Part shown: positions 1-5,829 of the stretch, in pieces
How positions within the stretch are numbered: the stretch's first letter is position 1
How the letters are laid out: each line of letters begins with the position of its first letter
NCBI GenBank assembly: GCA_023397045.1
Contig: JAEWUR010000208.1
Coordinates: forward strand, 1-6,198
Direction of reading: 5' to 3'
Origin: Planctomycetota bacterium
GTDB lineage: Bacteria > Planctomycetota > Planctomycetia > Pirellulales > Thermoguttaceae
DNA length: 6,198 nt
Notes under the pieces: model-generated
Seen by the model: only the letters and a program-made list of their open reading frames with translations
What the model was told of the DNA's origin: nothing
Databases searched by the model: none
Made by a program: the position numbers and the translations under genes

Positions 1-120
1 CTACAGCAAGGGACCCGGGAAAGCCTCACGACCCGGTCGTCCACGATTTGGAAACCTTGCATTCGGCCGCCGACTCTTCGATACTCAAGCCTATCCGTCA
101 ACCGCCTCGGGCCAGCCAAC

Positions 121-1437
121 ATGCCGCGATCCCTGCAAACGCCGATAGGGCTTTACGTCCATTTCCCGTTTTGTGTGCGGAAGTGCGCGTATTGCGATTT
201 CGCATCCTACGCCGGAAGGGAGGCCGATGGCCCGCGATATGTGGACGCCGTGGTCCGGGAGATCGCCAGACGCGGCGAGGAAACAGGTCATCCGAGGGCA
301 GATACGATCTTTTTCGGCGGCGGCACTCCATCGCTGCTGCATGAGTCGCAACTGACACGCATTCTGACGGCGTTGGCCGACGCATTCCAGGTTGATCCGC
401 GGGCCGAGATCACTTGCGAATGCAACCCGGGAACGCTGGGTGTTGCCGGCGCAATCGATGATGACCGCCTGTTGGAAAAGCCGATTTCAGGGAACGTTGA
501 GTGCCACTGGCTCCGCCAGTGCCGTCAAAACACGGAGGAGTCCAGCACTGGCAAAGCCAGTGGCACCCTTTTTCAACAGGTTGCCAGCGATTCCAAGGAC
601 GCTTCGCTCCAGAAAGATCGGTCGGCCGCCCGGTTCGTGAAGGCGTTGCGTGAATCGGGCGTCAACCGGCTCTCGTTCGGCGCGCAGACAAGCCAGGAAC
701 GCCTGTTGCGGCGGATCGGGCGAATCCACAACTGGAACGACGTTGCCGCGTCGGTCGAGGCGGCTCGGGCGGCAGGTTTCGACAACATCAATCTGGACTT
801 AATGTTCGGAATCCCGTCGCAAACCGTTGCCGACGTGCAGGAGACGCTGGAGGCCGCGCTGGCACTCGCTCCGACACATATCTCCTTCTACGGTTTGATC
901 GTCGAAGAGGGGACGCCGATCAGTCGCGACATTGCCGAGGGAGCGCTTGCACTTCCAGACGTCGAGATCGAGCGCGACATGTACGAACTTGGGCGAAAAA
1001 CGCTTGCCGAGCATGGTTTTCATCAGTACGAAATCAGCAATTTCGCACGGGCTGGGCGCGAATGTCGCCACAACATCGGTTGCTGGACCCGCGTGCCCTA
1101 TCTCGGGTTCGGCTGCGCGGCGCACAGTTTCTGGGGGCAGTGTCGTGTGTCCAACCCAAGCTCGCTCGACGCCTATTTCGCCGGCGACCCGCCCAAGATC
1201 GAGCTGATCTCGAGCGAAGAAGCCCGATTTGAGAGCATGATGCTCGGCCTGCGAATGACGCGAGGCGTCAAGGACGAAGATTTCATCAACATGCACGGCA
1301 TTAGTATCGGAGATGCCTTCGGCCCAAAACTGGCCAAGCCGCTCGATGCCGGGCTGCTCGAATGGCATGAAGGTTCGCTTCGGCTCACGCGTCTCGGCAT
1401 GGATCTCCAGAACGCGGTGCTGGTCGACCTCATGTAG
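121..1437 (+). CDS. hemW: HemW-like radical SAM protein (heme chaperone family, often annotated as oxygen-independent coproporphyrinogen III oxidase) with an internal insertion
   Basis: The family is HemW, a radical SAM relative of HemN that is thought to bind and deliver heme in the cytoplasm rather than oxidise coproporphyrinogen. The 438-residue product has the [4Fe-4S] cysteine motif CX3CX2C at C18, C22 and C25, followed by DF as in HemW (HemN has a fourth Cys near here). It also has GGGTPS at 66-71, ECNPGT at 100-105, and VNRLSFGAQ at 181-189. The C-terminal HemW signature HNxxYW appears as HNIGCW at 317-322, so Tyr is replaced by Cys. The usual length is about 380 residues; the excess lies in residues 107-170, between NPGTL and RFVKALRESG, where E. 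coli HemW has about three residues. The ATG at 121 puts GLYVHFPFC at the usual distance from the N-terminus. No clear Shine-Dalgarno precedes it, and the frame is open back to the window edge, so an earlier start cannot be excluded. Family call is secure; whether the protein with its insertion is active is unknown. Confidence 0.9.
   Translation: MPRSLQTPIGLYVHFPFCVRKCAYCDFASYAGREADGPRYVDAVVREIARRGEETGHPRADTIFFGGGTPSLLHESQLTRILTALADAFQVDPRAEITCECNPGTLGVAGAIDDDRLLEKPISGNVECHWLRQCRQNTEESSTGKASGTLFQQVASDSKDASLQKDRSAARFVKALRESGVNRLSFGAQTSQERLLRRIGRIHNWNDVAASVEAARAAGFDNINLDLMFGIPSQTVADVQETLEAALALAPTHISFYGLIVEEGTPISRDIAEGALALPDVEIERDMYELGRKTLAEHGFHQYEISNFARAGRECRHNIGCWTRVPYLGFGCAAHSFWGQCRVSNPSSLDAYFAGDPPKIELISSEEARFESMMLGLRMTRGVKDEDFINMHGISIGDAFGPKLAKPLDAGLLEWHEGSLRLTRLGMDLQNAVLVDLM
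468..580. repeat. 113-bp miniature element with terminal inverted repeats, inserted in hemW (MITE-like)
   Basis: The ends are CCTGTTGGAAAAG (468-480) and CTTTTTCAACAGG (568-580). The right end reverse-complemented reads CCTGTTGAAAAAG, a match at 12 of 13 positions. Between them lies a nested 22-bp inverted repeat described separately. The element encodes no protein of its own and maps to residues 116-154 of the hemW product, inside the block that is absent from ordinary HemW proteins. Weaker symmetry continues outwards: GCAATCGATG at 451-460 against the complement of 585-594 (8 of 10). If the element really runs 451-594 it is 144 bp, exactly 48 codons. No clear target-site duplication is visible. 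A non-autonomous transposable element is my preferred reading; a REP-type palindrome cluster is the alternative. Confidence 0.75.
501..566. repeat. Nested palindromes: two self-complementary hairpins that are also inverted copies of each other
   Basis: Positions 501-522 and 545-566 are reverse complements of each other at 20 of 22 bases; only loop bases differ. Each arm is also a hairpin: CACTGGC-TCC-GCCAGTG at 505-521 and CACTGGC-AAA-GCCAGTG at 546-562, both with perfect 7-bp stems and 3-nt loops. The outer 11 bases, GTGCCACTGGC at 501-511, pair perfectly with 556-566. The DNA or RNA could therefore form either two small hairpins or one long stem with a 22-nt loop (523-544). I recall similar CACTGGC/GCCAGTG palindromes as recurrent in planctomycete genomes, but this is memory, not a search. 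Confidence 0.9.
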
Positions 1438-1500
1438 CCTCCCCTCGTTGCGGTGGGCTTTTCGTTACGGTGGGAATGTCCGAGGTTTCTTGGCGGAAGA

Positions 1501-1529
1501 TTGACAGACTGGTCGCACTTTGATACATT
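1501..1529 (+). promoter_or_regulatory. Sigma-70-type promoter of the lacI-type regulator/nucleoside operon
   Basis: TTGACA at 1501-1506 is a perfect -35 consensus. A 17-bp spacer leads to TACATT at 1524-1529, which matches the -10 consensus TATAAT at four of six positions including the key first TA and last T. The expected start of transcription is near 1536, leaving a leader of about 115 nt before the regulator start at 1651. The position next to a LacI-type palindrome supports the call. Confidence 0.7.
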
Positions 1530-1545
1530 GCACAAACGTTCGTGC
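1530..1545. promoter_or_regulatory. Probable main operator (O1) for the adjacent LacI-family regulator
   Basis: GCACAAACGTTCGTGC is a palindrome with a central CG; the two 8-bp halves match at seven of eight positions. LacI-family dimers bind such sites, with hinge-helix leucines inserting at the central CpG step. It begins one base after the -10 box and covers the expected transcription start, a standard position for repression. Autoregulation is inferred from the adjacent regulator gene. Confidence 0.7.
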
Positions 1546-1556
1546 TGCGTCACTTT

Positions 1557-1570
1557 TTGGTCATTGGTCA
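1557..1570. repeat. Tandem 7-bp repeat in the leader between the two operators
   Basis: TTGGTCA occurs twice in direct succession (1557-1563 and 1564-1570). It lies about 12 bp beyond O1 in the predicted untranslated leader. It may be chance, or a binding site for another factor; nothing else supports a role. Confidence 0.4.
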
Positions 1571-1613
1571 GAACTAGCCAGCATGGACGCTTCGGAAAGA
1601 ACTGTTTTTCTGG

Positions 1614-1629
1614 CAATCAACGTTTGTGC
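1614..1629. promoter_or_regulatory. Probable auxiliary operator (O2), one strong half-site
   Basis: AACGTTTGTGCA at 1619-1630 is the exact reverse complement of 1529-1540 in O1, a 12-bp match. The other half (CAATCAAC) is degenerate. The CG centres of the two sites are 84 bp apart, close to eight turns of B-DNA at 10.5 bp per turn, so two repressor dimers would lie on the same face of the helix. The site lies just before the regulator start codon. Confidence 0.5.
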
Positions 1630-1650
1630 ATTTCGCAACCGAGCACGCCC

Positions 1651-2748
1651 ATGCCGCCGCCGGATCGAAACATCACGTTGCAGCGAATCGCCGATGAGTT
1701 GGGGCTGTCGATTACGACCGTCTCGCGATCGCTCGGCAGCGAGGCCCGACGGTATCGCATCAGCCGGAAGACGGAGGAAAAGGTCCGTCAGTTGGCCCGT
1801 TCGTTGGGATTCACGCCGAACCACGTTGCCCGAAGCTTGCGCCTGAAAAAGACGGCGACGATCGGCCTGGTGATTCCCGACATCTCGAACCCGTTCTTCG
1901 CCGCGATTGTGCGGCAGATCACGATCGGCGCCCGGGCGTACCGATATTCGGTCATCGTCTGCGACAGCCAGGACAATGAGGACGCGGAGATCGAATCGAT
2001 CGAACTGTTACGGGCGCGCGGCGTCGAGGGGATCGTGCTTTGCCCGGTGGGACGGTCGGCCGAACATCTCGCGGCGTTTCAAAATGGCGACATGCCGATT
2101 GTGCTGGCCGACCGGTACTTTCCCGGCGTGCAACTGCCGTACGTCGTTTCGGACAACGCCAAAGGGGCGAGGGAAGCCGTCGATTATCTGATTGAAAATG
2201 GCCATCGGCGAGTTGTTTGTCTCCAAGGCATGCGCGGCGTTTCGCCGAACGAAGACCGGTTGCGAGGTTATCGCGAGGCCTTTGCCGAACGGCAGATTCC
2301 AGTCGATGAGACGCTGATCGTCGGCGACAGCTTCAGCGAGGAGAACGGTTACGTCACCACGAAACTCCTGTTGAAAGCGGATCGCCAGTTCACGGCCGTC
2401 TTCTCGTTCAGCAACATGATTTCGCTCGGAGTCCTGCGGGCGTTGGACGAAGAGGGATTGCGCGTTCCGTACGACGTTTCGTTGGTATCGTTCGACGACC
2501 ATCCCTATCTGGCCTATCTATCCTCGCCCATGACGGCGGTCGTGCAGCGCACGAACGAGATGGGCAAGATCGCCGTGAAAATGCTTTTCGATCGAATTCG
2601 GTCCAAAGAGAATACGCCGATCCAGGGCGGCATTCTTCTTCCGGCCAGTCTGGTGATTCGCCAGTCGGTCTCGAACCTCTCGATGTCGTCGCCGCGAATG
2701 AACGCGGAACGACTGCCAGGCGATCGGCAGATGGGACAAACAGGTTGA
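1651..2748 (+). CDS. LacI-family transcriptional regulator (ribose/purine-repressor-like)
   Basis: This is a cytoplasmic DNA-binding repressor of 365 residues. The N-terminal helix-turn-helix is at about residues 9-29 (TLQRIADELGLS then TTVSRSLG). The hinge helix is at about 57-65 (NHVARSLRL), whose L63 is placed to insert into the central CpG of the operator. IGLVIPDISNPFFA at 71-84 begins the periplasmic-binding-protein-like sensor domain. Further family blocks are NEDRLRGYREAF (200-211), where sugar- or purine-binding members have an effector-contacting Arg, and VSFDDHPYLAYLSSPMTAV (279-297). The start at 1651 puts the HTH at the usual distance from the N-terminus. The frame is open back to 1453, but that extra stretch resembles no LacI sequence and would overlap the promoter and operators. 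The Shine-Dalgarno is weak. A tail of about 25 residues follows the usual end (LVIRQS). The neighbouring ribokinase and nucleoside hydrolase suggest ribose or a nucleoside-derived metabolite as effector, which is inference. Confidence 0.92.
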   Translation: MPPPDRNITLQRIADELGLSITTVSRSLGSEARRYRISRKTEEKVRQLARSLGFTPNHVARSLRLKKTATIGLVIPDISNPFFAAIVRQITIGARAYRYSVIVCDSQDNEDAEIESIELLRARGVEGIVLCPVGRSAEHLAAFQNGDMPIVLADRYFPGVQLPYVVSDNAKGAREAVDYLIENGHRRVVCLQGMRGVSPNEDRLRGYREAFAERQIPVDETLIVGDSFSEENGYVTTKLLLKADRQFTAVFSFSNMISLGVLRALDEEGLRVPYDVSLVSFDDHPYLAYLSSPMTAVVQRTNEMGKIAVKMLFDRIRSKENTPIQGGILLPASLVIRQSVSNLSMSSPRMNAERLPGDRQMGQTG

Positions 2749-2795
2749 ATGGCCATTTTATCGTTCAAACACACATCACTTAACTGACATAAGCC

Positions 2796-2803
2796 GGAAG
2801 GAG
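2796..2803 (+). promoter_or_regulatory. Shine-Dalgarno for the transporter, fixing its GTG start
   Basis: GGAAGGAG lies 8 nt before the GTG at 2812. It is the strongest ribosome-binding site in the window and decides for GTG as start codon. The 63-nt gap from the regulator stop shows no convincing promoter. Confidence 0.75.
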
Positions 2804-2811
2804 CCAGAATC

Positions 2812-3819
2812 GTGTTTGTGGTCGAAACTTATCCGACGGCGGTGCTTTTTTGCATTATCACCATGCTTTGTTGGGGCTCCTGGGCGAACACCCAAAAGGC
2901 CGTCAGCGGGCGATGGCGTTTTGAGCTGTTTTATTGGGACTACGTGATCGGAGTTTTTTTGGCATCGTTGGCCTTCGCCTTTTCGCTCGGCAGCATCGGC
3001 GCGGCCGGACGCAGCTTTTTGGCGGACATCGCCCAGGCCGATTGGAACAACATCGGATCGGCGATGCTCGGCGGCGCGGTGTTCAACACGGCCAATATCT
3101 TGCTCGTTGCGGCCATCGCGCTGTCGGGCATGGCCGTCGCGTTTCCGGTCGGCATCGGGCTGGCGCTGGTGTTGGGCGTCGTGGTCAACTACATGGCCGA
3201 CCCGGCCGGCAATCCGTTGGTCTTGTTCCTGGGCGTCGCGTTCATCGCGGCGGCCATTATTCTGGACGCGCTGGCCTATGGAAAACTTCCCCGCCAACAG
3301 GGCGACCGCGGTATCAAGGGGCTGGTGTTGGCCATTCTATGCGGCATCTTGATGGGCTATTTCTATCGGTTCGTGGCGGCGGCGATGCCGAGTCCCGAAC
3401 AATTCGCCGACATGCCGGCCGGAAAATTGAGCCCCTATTCGGCCGTCGTCGTGTTCGCGTTGGGCATCGTGCTGAGCAATTTCGTGCTGAACACCGCCAT
3501 CATGCGTTGGCCGATCTCGGGCGAACGCGTGGCGATCGGCGACTATTTCCAAGGAACAGCCCGCGATCATCTCTGGGGCGTCGTCGGCGGAATGATTTGG
3601 GCGGTCGGCATGACGCTCAGCATCGTTGCGGCCGGCAAAGCCAGTTTCGCAATCTCCTACGGCCTGGGCCAAGGCGCGACGCTTGTCGCTGCGTTCTGGG
3701 GTGTGTTCATCTGGCGCGAGTTTCGCGCCGCGCCGCGCGGCGTCAACCTGTTGCTGACGCTCATGTTCCTCGGTTACATCATCGGACTCGGGCTGGTCAT
3801 TATTGCGAGGATCGTCTGA
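2812..3819 (+). CDS. Ten-helix DMT-superfamily transporter, ureide-permease-like; likely nucleoside, ribose or base uptake
   Basis: This 335-residue inner-membrane protein has about ten hydrophobic segments, near residues 9-27, 42-60, 82-103, 105-126, 136-155, 168-190, 208-227, 254-274, 279-301 and 311-333. This matches the drug/metabolite transporter superfamily. The motif CWGSWANTQK at 20-29, followed by FYWDY at 40-44, resembles the CWG-W and Y-DY motifs of plant ureide permeases and their bacterial relatives; a GRP/RhaT-type sugar carrier is the nearest alternative. It has no ATP-binding motif and no signal sequence apart from the first helix. It starts with GTG behind a strong Shine-Dalgarno, and only one base separates its stop codon from the ribokinase ATG, so translation is probably coupled. 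The operon suggests the substrate is ribose, a nucleobase or a nucleoside; the sequence alone does not decide which. Confidence 0.82.
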   Translation: MFVVETYPTAVLFCIITMLCWGSWANTQKAVSGRWRFELFYWDYVIGVFLASLAFAFSLGSIGAAGRSFLADIAQADWNNIGSAMLGGAVFNTANILLVAAIALSGMAVAFPVGIGLALVLGVVVNYMADPAGNPLVLFLGVAFIAAAIILDALAYGKLPRQQGDRGIKGLVLAILCGILMGYFYRFVAAAMPSPEQFADMPAGKLSPYSAVVVFALGIVLSNFVLNTAIMRWPISGERVAIGDYFQGTARDHLWGVVGGMIWAVGMTLSIVAAGKASFAISYGLGQGATLVAAFWGVFIWREFRAAPRGVNLLLTLMFLGYIIGLGLVIIARIV

Positions 3820-3820
3820 A

Positions 3821-4750
3821 ATGCGTTCCCCACGGATTGTCGTTGTTGGCAGCGTGAATACGGACATGGTGGTCAAGGGCGGCCGGCTGCCCGGGCCGGG
3901 CGAGACGGTCACAGGCGGCCAGTTCGTCATGGCGGCCGGCGGCAAAGGCGCGAATCAGGCGGTTGCAGCCGCCCGACTTGGCGCCGACGTGACGCTCATC
4001 GCCAAGGTGGGGCGCGATGTCTTCGGCGATCAAGCCATCGAGAACTTCCGCCGCGAGAAGATTCGCACCGATTGCATCCTGCGGGATGAAACCAACGCGA
4101 CGGGCGTTGCTTTGATCCTCGTCGACGATGCCGGCGAAAACCTGATTTCCGTGGCGTCTGGCACCAATCACGCGATAACGCCCGGCGACGTTGCCAAATT
4201 TGCAGACAACATCAGCACGGCCGACATCTTGATGCTTCAACTGGAAATCCCGATGGACGCCGTCTGCGAGGCCGCACAGATCGCGGCTGACGCCGGCGTT
4301 CCGGTGATTCTCGATCCGGCGCCTGCCGCACCGCTGCCCGATCGCCTGTTGGCAAACGCCACGTATTTGACCCCTAACGAGTCGGAAGCCGAACGGCTCA
4401 CCGGCATTGCGGTCAACGACGAGGCGTCCGCACGCAGGGCCGCTGCCCAGTTGCAGACCGCTGGGGCCCAATGGGTCATCGTTACGCTCGGCGCGAACGG
4501 CGCCTTGGTTGCGGGACCCGACGAAACGAAGCTGATCCCAACCGTGCGGATCGAAGCGGTCGATACGACGGCGGCTGGTGACGCGTTCAACGGTGGACTC
4601 GCCCATGCGTTGGCCGGAAGAATACAAATGGAGGCCGCTGTGAAACAGGCGTGTATGGTCGGCGCGCTGTCGGCCATGCGTCTCGGAGCGCAGCCGTCCT
4701 TGCCCACCTACGAGGAACTTGTTTGTTTCAAAGCCCGACAGGGCAGTTGA
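3821..4750 (+). CDS. rbsK: Ribokinase (PfkB family)
   Basis: Ribokinase phosphorylates D-ribose with ATP to ribose 5-phosphate in the cytoplasm and so feeds it into the pentose phosphate and nucleotide pathways. The 309-residue product has the usual length. GSVNTDMV at 10-17 supplies the Asn and Asp of the sugar site, and GGKGANQAVAAARLG at 40-54 is the first PfkB signature. Also present are QLEIP (140-144), the NxxE metal-related motif (N186, E189), and the second signature DTTAAGDAFNG at 248-258, in which D254 is the expected catalytic base. The ATG at 3821 lies one base after the transporter stop, with GAGG at 3807-3810 as a modest Shine-Dalgarno. An in-frame TTG at 3803 would overlap the transporter and is less likely. 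Specificity for ribose is supported by close similarity throughout and by the neighbouring nucleoside hydrolase, although other PfkB sugar kinases cannot be fully excluded. Confidence 0.92.
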   Translation: MRSPRIVVVGSVNTDMVVKGGRLPGPGETVTGGQFVMAAGGKGANQAVAAARLGADVTLIAKVGRDVFGDQAIENFRREKIRTDCILRDETNATGVALILVDDAGENLISVASGTNHAITPGDVAKFADNISTADILMLQLEIPMDAVCEAAQIAADAGVPVILDPAPAAPLPDRLLANATYLTPNESEAERLTGIAVNDEASARRAAAQLQTAGAQWVIVTLGANGALVAGPDETKLIPTVRIEAVDTTAAGDAFNGGLAHALAGRIQMEAAVKQACMVGALSAMRLGAQPSLPTYEELVCFKARQGS

Positions 4751-4771
4751 ATCTGTTGATTTGAACAACCT

Positions 4772-4776
4772 GGGAG
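4772..4776 (+). promoter_or_regulatory. Shine-Dalgarno for the nucleoside hydrolase, fixing its start
   Basis: GGGAG lies 8 nt before the ATG at 4785. This supports that start over an in-frame upstream ATG at 4719, which lies inside the ribokinase gene and would bury the signal peptide behind 22 extra residues. Confidence 0.6.
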
Positions 4777-4784
4777 CCGATCCG

Positions 4785-5822
4785 ATGACAAAAGCCATTC
4801 TGTCGTTGTCATGTGCGATGCTTGTTGCGATGTCTGCGATTGCGAAGGCCGACGACGCACCGCCGGCAACGTCGCCCGTGCCCATCATCTTCGACACCGA
4901 CATCGGCAATGACGTCGACGATGTCTTGGCGCTCGGGATGATTCACGCGTTGGAGAATCTCGGCGAATGCAGACTTGTCGCCGTCACGATCACGAAAGAC
5001 AATCATTATGCCGCCCCGATGGTCGATCTGGTGAACACATTTTATGGGCGAGGCGACATTCCGATCGGCGTCGTCCGCAACGGCGTTACGCCGGACGACG
5101 GTCTGTTTTTGGGTGGCGTTGTGACGGCCGAGGACAACGGTCAGATGCGATATCCGCACGACCTTCTCGACGGTGGCGACGCGCCCGAGGCGGTTGGTTT
5201 GCTGAGAAAGGTTCTTGCCGCACAGCCAGACGGGTCGGTCGTCATCGCTCAAGTTGGGTTTTCGACGAATCTGGCGCGGCTGTTGGATTCGAAGCCGGAT
5301 GCGGCCTCGCCGCTGGACGGCACGGCTTTGGTGAAGCAGAAGGTTCGGCTGCTGTCGGCGATGGCCGGGCAGTTCGTTCCGATGCCGAACGGCGATTCGT
5401 ACAAGGAATACAATGTCGTGATGGATGTGCCGTCGGCCCAACGCGTTGCCGACGAATGGCCCACGCCGATTGTCTTCAGCGGGTATGAGATCGGCGAGAA
5501 GATATTGTTTCCCGGTTCCAGCATCCAGAAGGATTACGGTTACGTGCCGCATCACCCCTTGGCCGATTCGTATGAGCGATTCATGAAGATGCCTTATGAC
5601 CGGCCCACCTGGGATTTGACGAGCGTGCTGTGTGCGGTGCGGCCGGAGGGCGGCTATTTCGGCCTTTCGCAGCCGGGACACGTTGTCGTTACCGATGAGG
5701 GCGTCACGGAGTTCACGCCGGACGCCAATGGCCTCCACAGGTATCTGACCGTGGACGACGATCAAATCGCCAAGGTACTGGCCGACTTGGTGAAGCTATG
5801 TCGTCAGCCGCCGAAGCGGTAG
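4785..5822 (+). CDS. Exported inosine-uridine-preferring nucleoside hydrolase family protein
   Basis: Nucleoside hydrolases cut the N-glycosidic bond of nucleosides to give ribose and a free base, using a calcium ion. The 345-residue product begins with a signal peptide: MTK, a hydrophobic stretch to about residue 19, and a likely signal-peptidase I site after AKA at 20-22. It should therefore act in the periplasm or outside. The calcium/catalytic motif is DTDIGNDVDD at 37-46, a variant of the classical DTDPGxDDA. VGFSTNLARLL (157-167) corresponds to the TNLA block, and EYNVVMD (208-214) to the EFNxxxD block. WDLTSVLCA (276-284) holds the late calcium-binding Asp at D277; the His that precedes it in classical inosine-type enzymes is Trp here. 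Base preference therefore cannot be predicted. It lies 34 nt after the ribokinase, in the same direction, as the last gene of the operon. Family call is firm; export is well supported but predicted. Confidence 0.9.
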   Translation: MTKAILSLSCAMLVAMSAIAKADDAPPATSPVPIIFDTDIGNDVDDVLALGMIHALENLGECRLVAVTITKDNHYAAPMVDLVNTFYGRGDIPIGVVRNGVTPDDGLFLGGVVTAEDNGQMRYPHDLLDGGDAPEAVGLLRKVLAAQPDGSVVIAQVGFSTNLARLLDSKPDAASPLDGTALVKQKVRLLSAMAGQFVPMPNGDSYKEYNVVMDVPSAQRVADEWPTPIVFSGYEIGEKILFPGSSIQKDYGYVPHHPLADSYERFMKMPYDRPTWDLTSVLCAVRPEGGYFGLSQPGHVVVTDEGVTEFTPDANGLHRYLTVDDDQIAKVLADLVKLCRQPPKR

Positions 5823-5829
5823 GCTATTG

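Noticed and set aside
1..120. Possible end of an upstream gene or an N-terminal extension of hemW
   Set aside because: The hemW frame is open to the edge, but the translation resembles nothing I recognise, and the ATG at 121 gives the normal HemW N-terminus. No other feature is supported here.
1438..1475. Rho-independent terminator after hemW
   Set aside because: CCTCCCC and GGTGGGC could pair only weakly with mismatches, and the following T run is just four bases.
1453..1650. N-terminal extension of the LacI-type regulator starting at 1453
   Set aside because: The frame is open, but the extension is unlike LacI proteins and overlaps the promoter and both operator candidates. The ATG at 1651 gives the normal domain spacing.
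2749..2811. Separate promoter or operator for the transporter
   Set aside because: TTGAAT at 2745-2750 has no matching -10 at the right distance. The TCGTTCAAACAC stretch is not a palindrome and only loosely resembles the operator half-site.
2934..3857. Plus-strand open frame of 307 codons overlapping the transporter
   Set aside because: It is an Arg/Gly/His-rich out-of-frame shadow of the transporter gene with no domain.
3800..5765. Long minus-strand open frames opposite the ribokinase (3800-4909) and the nucleoside hydrolase (4809-5765)
   Set aside because: They are antisense shadows caused by GC-rich codon use. They overlap genes with clear family motifs and show no recognisable domains.
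5808..5819. CCGC-CGAA-GCGG hairpin as a terminator between the convergent genes
   Set aside because: The stem has only 4 bp, lies within the end of the coding sequence, and is not followed by a T run.
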